NCBI RefSeq assembly: GCF_025200925.1
Contig: NZ_CP104174.1
Coordinates: 7,502,001 to 7,566,000, forward strand
Direction of reading: 5' to 3'
Length of the DNA stretch: 64,000 bases
Source of the DNA: Bradyrhizobium sp. CB1015
Lineage (GTDB): Bacteria; Pseudomonadota; Alphaproteobacteria; Rhizobiales; Xanthobacteraceae
Shown: positions 62,873 to 64,000 of the stretch, in pieces
Position numbering within the stretch: position 1 is the first letter of the stretch
Layout of the letters: each line of letters begins with the position of its first letter
The notes under the pieces: model-generated
Databases searched by the model: none
Seen by the model: the letters and a program-made list of their open reading frames with translations, nothing else
What the model was told of the DNA's origin: nothing
Translations under genes and position numbers: made by a program

Positions 62873-63895
62873 GTGATCGTCCGACGTTTTCTGCAACAAA
62901 GCTCGCATTCCATTTCGCGCCGCGCTCTCCTCGGCGGACTCCTGTCGGCAGGCAGCGCACTCGCGCTCGGCGGATGTGCTGGCCTCAGTGCCACCGGCGC
63001 GCGCTTCGACGCCTCGTCGCTCTCCGTTGACCCGACGTTGCTCGTCGTCACCACGCGCAAGCCCGTCAACGGCGGCCGCGCGAAACCCTGGTTCGGGCCG
63101 GAGCGTGCCGCGAGCATGACGGTCGCGCGGGCGAAGCTGACGGCGCCGGACGAGAGCCGACTTTCTCTCGCCTCGGTTGGACTTGAGGATTGGCGTCTCG
63201 ACCGGATCGAACCGGTGCCGGCCGACGGTGGCGATCTCGCTGCGCAGGCGGGCGCAGGAGACGTGCTGGTTTATGTGCACGGCTTCAAGCAGACATTCGA
63301 GACGGCGGTACTGGATGCGGCCCATCTCTCCGATGGGATCAAGTTCCGCGGCCGGACCATGGCGTTCTCCTGGCCTTCCAAGGGAGGGCTGTTCGACTAC
63401 GCCTATGACCGCGACAGCGCGATGTGGTCGCGCGACAATTTCGAGCGCGTGCTCTCTGCGCTGGTATCGGCGCCAGGCGGCGGCCGCGTGCACATCGTCG
63501 CGCACAGCATGGGAACCATGCTGACGCTCGAAGGCCTGCGTCAGCTCCATGGGCGATACGGCGACACGGTGACGAGCAAGATCGGCGCGGTGGTGTTTGC
63601 CGCGCCCGACATCGACATGGACGTGTTCTCGTCGGCGATCCAGCGCATCGGCCCGCTCGCCGGCAAGATCACCGTGATCGCCTCGACCAACGATCGTGCA
63701 CTGGCGCTGTCGGGGCAGCTCGCAGGCGGCATGACCCGGGTCGGCGCGGCCGAGAAGGCCGCCATCTCGGGGCTCGGTGTGCGCGTGATCGATGCCTCCC
63801 AGGAAGGCTGGGGCATCATCAACCACGATCTGTTCCTGTCGAATGCGGAGGTGCAGCGGGTGATCCGCCGCTCGATCGACGGCACCACCGCGTAG
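62873..63895 (+). CDS. Alpha/beta hydrolase (DUF900 type), Tat lipoprotein
   Basis: The 340-residue protein begins with SISRRALLGGLLSAGSALAL followed by GGC, both a twin-arginine motif and a lipobox, so it should be an envelope lipoprotein exported folded. The hydrolase fold shows VLVYVHGFKQTFE (oxyanion strand), nucleophile Ser in VAHSMGT and a distal His in IINHDLF. Substrate likely an ester or lipid. Start set at GTG 62873, which best places the signal; upstream ATG/GTG codons would add unrelated residues. Confidence 0.82.
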   Translation: MIVRRFLQQSSHSISRRALLGGLLSAGSALALGGCAGLSATGARFDASSLSVDPTLLVVTTRKPVNGGRAKPWFGPERAASMTVARAKLTAPDESRLSLASVGLEDWRLDRIEPVPADGGDLAAQAGAGDVLVYVHGFKQTFETAVLDAAHLSDGIKFRGRTMAFSWPSKGGLFDYAYDRDSAMWSRDNFERVLSALVSAPGGGRVHIVAHSMGTMLTLEGLRQLHGRYGDTVTSKIGAVVFAAPDIDMDVFSSAIQRIGPLAGKITVIASTNDRALALSGQLAGGMTRVGAAEKAAISGLGVRVIDASQEGWGIINHDLFLSNAEVQRVIRRSIDGTTA

Positions 63896-64000
63896 GAGAG
63901 CGCCTGCGCCGAGCCGCGCGAAAAGCCAGCTCCAGCCCACACCCGTTGCGGCTCCGAGGGGAATTGAATTGCAGCTTGCGGATGGAAGACCTATGTTGGG
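63896..64000. other. Right edge, no supported feature
   Basis: These 105 bases after the hydrolase gene have no frame with recognisable product and no clear hairpin. They could be the 5' or 3' flank of a gene outside the window. Confidence 0.5.

Overview
The window looks like a chromosomal segment of a high-GC alphaproteobacterium, most likely Bradyrhizobium or a close relative. Three things suggest this. The putA product is 999 residues with its catalytic cysteine at position 792, as known for the Bradyrhizobium japonicum enzyme. The spaces between genes hold several families of palindromic repeats of the kind common in Bradyrhizobium. The gene content (Tat-exported oxidoreductases, many acyl-CoA enzymes, a single-chain acyl-CoA carboxylase, a sulfite dehydrogenase) fits a soil or plant-associated generalist. 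I saw no rRNA, tRNA, CRISPR array, prophage or insertion sequence. The only mobile element I can support is one group II intron.

Layout, left half. 1-5 kb: the edge of a GT39 glycosyltransferase gene, a membrane-anchored ferredoxin-adenylate cyclase, a sulfite dehydrogenase pair (sorAB) and a cold shock gene. 5-13.6 kb: divergent putR/putA, a CoA-transferase, a GST, a 54-residue membrane protein, a c-type cytochrome-like secreted protein and an anchored coiled-coil protein. 13.9-16.1 kb: a lemA-TPM-TPM operon. 16.2-19.5 kb: a crotonase with two acyl-CoA dehydrogenases. 19.8-25.5 kb: an orphan CoxL-like molybdoenzyme, a DegS-type protease, a DapA-family aldolase/lyase and a Tat-exported VOC protein. 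25.7-28.7 kb: a catalytically dead HtrA-like protein coupled to a receiver-less LuxR regulator, facing an OmpR/EnvZ-type two-component system. 28.8-31.3 kb: a Gly/His-rich secreted protein, then the group II intron.

Layout, right half. 31.4-36.7 kb: tex, a cyanuric acid hydrolase/barbiturase-family enzyme and an amidase. 36.8-42.3 kb: a decayed SEC-C gene, a double hot-dog thioesterase, poxB and dgoKA. 42.4-44.3 kb: a predicted sigma-54 promoter ahead of a two-component flavin monooxygenase. 44.3-46.8 kb: a cytokinin-dehydrogenase-like flavoenzyme and a LysR regulator. 46.9-53.9 kb: a likely operon of acyl-CoA ligase, single-chain long-chain acyl-CoA carboxylase and a sigma-54 activator. 54-61.2 kb: a chemoreceptor, three unknown small proteins, a GFA protein and an N-acyl-D-amino-acid deacylase/CobW/DUF1989 cluster. 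61.6-63.9 kb: a PcfJ-domain protein and a Tat lipoprotein hydrolase.

The most interesting leads are the pseudo-HtrA/LuxR pair, the exported cytokinin-dehydrogenase homologue, the sigma-54-driven monooxygenase, the intron sitting inside a palindromic repeat, and several genes whose start or stop codons fall in repeat elements. All functional calls come from reading motifs and family resemblance; no database search was run.
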